From JBDHDH01 sp039591615 (GTDB taxonomy: Bacteria; Gemmatimonadota; Gemmatimonadetes; Gemmatimonadales; GWC2-71-9): a stretch of DNA of 7,565 nt. Under the pieces are notes generated by a model. The model was not told the origin of the DNA and made no database searches. It worked only from the letters and a program-made list of their open reading frames with translations. Numbering within the stretch: position 1 is the stretch's first letter; each line of letters opens with the position of its first letter. Positions 6,630 to 7,565 of the stretch are shown piece by piece. Location of the stretch: positions 1 through 7,565 of the forward strand of contig JBDHDH010000150.1 of NCBI GenBank assembly GCA_039591615.1. The letters are read 5' to 3'. The translations under genes and the position numbers were made by a program.

Positions 6630-6635
6630 GGGGAG
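6630..6635 (+). promoter_or_regulatory. Ribosome binding site favouring the GTG start of the lipoprotein
   Basis: GGGGAG lies nine bases before the GTG at 6645. The in-frame ATG at 6615 has only a weak AGTAAAG-like stretch before it. The GTG start also gives a compact signal peptide. Confidence 0.5.
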
Positions 6636-6644
6636 AAACGACCT

Positions 6645-7565
6645 GTGACCGCCACGACAATTTCTCGGCGCGCGCTCGCCCTCTTCGTCGGGCTGGGAGC
6701 GCTTTCCCTCACGGGCGCCTGCGACGAGATGCCCGTTGAACAGCGTTCGGACACCGTGAGCGCCCGGGTGCGTCTGACCGATGGTCCGTTTCCGTTCGAC
6801 AGGGTATCCCGGGTCGACGTGCACATCGTGAGCGTCGATGCCACCGAGGACGCGGACACAACGGCAGGCACCGTAGCGTGGACGAAGATCGCCGCGCCAC
6901 GCGAGACGTTCAACCTGCTCGAGCTCCAGCGTGGCGTGACCGCGATCGTCGGGGAGGGAGCGATCCCCGCCGGGCAGTATTCCGCCGTACGCTTGATCAT
7001 CGATACCGAGCAGTCGTCCATCACGCTGAGCGACGGCACCGCGGCAACCGTGCAATGGCCGGTTCTCGGTGAGCTGGCGCTCCATGCGCTAGTTCAGGAT
7101 GCGCTAGCCACGTACGCGCCCGACACCGAGATGAACGTCGTGATTGATTTCGACGTAGGGCGGAGCTTCCATTTCGTGGAGGCAGGGGCCGACACGCTTG
7201 GCACGAACCCCTCGAACGGGTACTTCGTGTTCATCCCGTGGATCCGTGCGGTGAACGAGGCCGGGACGGGCGGCATTCAGGGCACCGTCACCGCCGATCT
7301 GGACGGCGACGGTGCAGTCGAGCCGGTCGAGAACGCCAGCGTCACGGTCATGAGCGGCGACCCGACCTTCGGGCCGCTGACGTGGCACGCGGTTGCCACG
7401 GGTCGGACGGATGCCGCCGGGACGTTCGTGGTGGACTTCCTCATCGTCGGATCCTACATCGTGCACGCGGCGCCGCCGAGCGGTGTCGAGGCGGGCTCGG
7501 CGACGCTCGCCGGCGTCAATGTGGCGATCGGGCAGCGCACGAGTGTGGATCTCGAGCTGCCGGCG
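6645..7565 (+). CDS. DUF4382 lipoprotein with a carboxypeptidase-regulatory-like C-terminal region (3' end outside window)
   Basis: The open frame runs 307 codons to the right edge without a stop. Residues 1-26 form a lipoprotein signal: arginines at 8-9, hydrophobic core ALALFVGLGALSL, and TGAC with Cys26 as the lipidated residue. Residues about 36-200 resemble DUF4382, a beta-rich domain of unknown function in surface and secreted proteins: VRLTDGPFPFD, VDVHIVSVDA, FNLLELQRGVTAIVGEG, and IPAGQYSAVRLIID. From about 209 a second domain begins with GIQGTVTADLDGDG; D218, D220 and D222 form a DxDxDG calcium-loop-like motif, and the later TGRTDAAGTFVVDFLIVGSY is typical of a carboxypeptidase-regulatory-like (beta-sandwich) fold. 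The cell location is probably an envelope membrane facing outward. An ATG at 6615 is an alternative start, adding ten residues. It stands apart from the permease by a promoter candidate, so it is likely transcribed on its own. The ligand is unknown. Confidence 0.82.
   Translation, partial: MTATTISRRALALFVGLGALSLTGACDEMPVEQRSDTVSARVRLTDGPFPFDRVSRVDVHIVSVDATEDADTTAGTVAWTKIAAPRETFNLLELQRGVTAIVGEGAIPAGQYSAVRLIIDTEQSSITLSDGTAATVQWPVLGELALHALVQDALATYAPDTEMNVVIDFDVGRSFHFVEAGADTLGTNPSNGYFVFIPWIRAVNEAGTGGIQGTVTADLDGDGAVEPVENASVTVMSGDPTFGPLTWHAVATGRTDAAGTFVVDFLIVGSYIVHAAPPSGVEAGSATLAGVNVAIGQRTSVDLELPA

Overview
The window is GC-rich bacterial chromosome. The gene families suggest Acidobacteriota or Gemmatimonadota: an orphan MacB/FtsX-type permease with duplicated halves, a secreted TPR plus PD40 (TolB-like) propeller protein, and a DUF4382 lipoprotein. 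This assignment rests on gene content only.

Layout: (1) bases 3-119 are the tail of an upstream OmpR/PhoB-type winged-helix DNA-binding domain. It stops just after the helix region, and winged-helix-like codons appear to continue past the stop, so it may be a damaged gene. (2) 223-2433 (+) encodes an exported protein with an N-terminal TPR-like region and a PD40 beta-propeller. (3) 2642-3517 (-) encodes an exported NodB-type (CE4) polysaccharide deacetylase family protein, convergent with gene 2. The 208-base gap between them holds two modest GC hairpins. (4) 3742-6219 (+) encodes an 825-residue ADOP-type ABC permease, divergent from the deacetylase, with no ATPase gene in the window. (5) 6220-6644 is a non-coding stretch with a pair of mutually exclusive hairpins just after the permease and an extended -10 promoter candidate near its end. 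(6) 6645 to the window edge (+) encodes a DUF4382 lipoprotein with a C-terminal region resembling a carboxypeptidase-regulatory-like domain; its 3' end is missing.

The four main products all appear to be exported or membrane-bound, but gene orientations (+, -, +, +), the gaps between genes and separate start signals argue against a single operon. I see no direct evidence that they act in one pathway. I found no tRNA, rRNA, CRISPR array, insertion sequence or attachment site.

The most unusual signal is inside the permease. Its first half uses C-ending codons almost throughout (GTC 30 to GTG 7), and its second half reverses this (GTC 13 to GTG 33). The change falls near the junction of the two duplicated FtsX/MacB halves, which hints at a mosaic gene. 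Nothing here clearly amounts to an undescribed defence or biosynthetic system.
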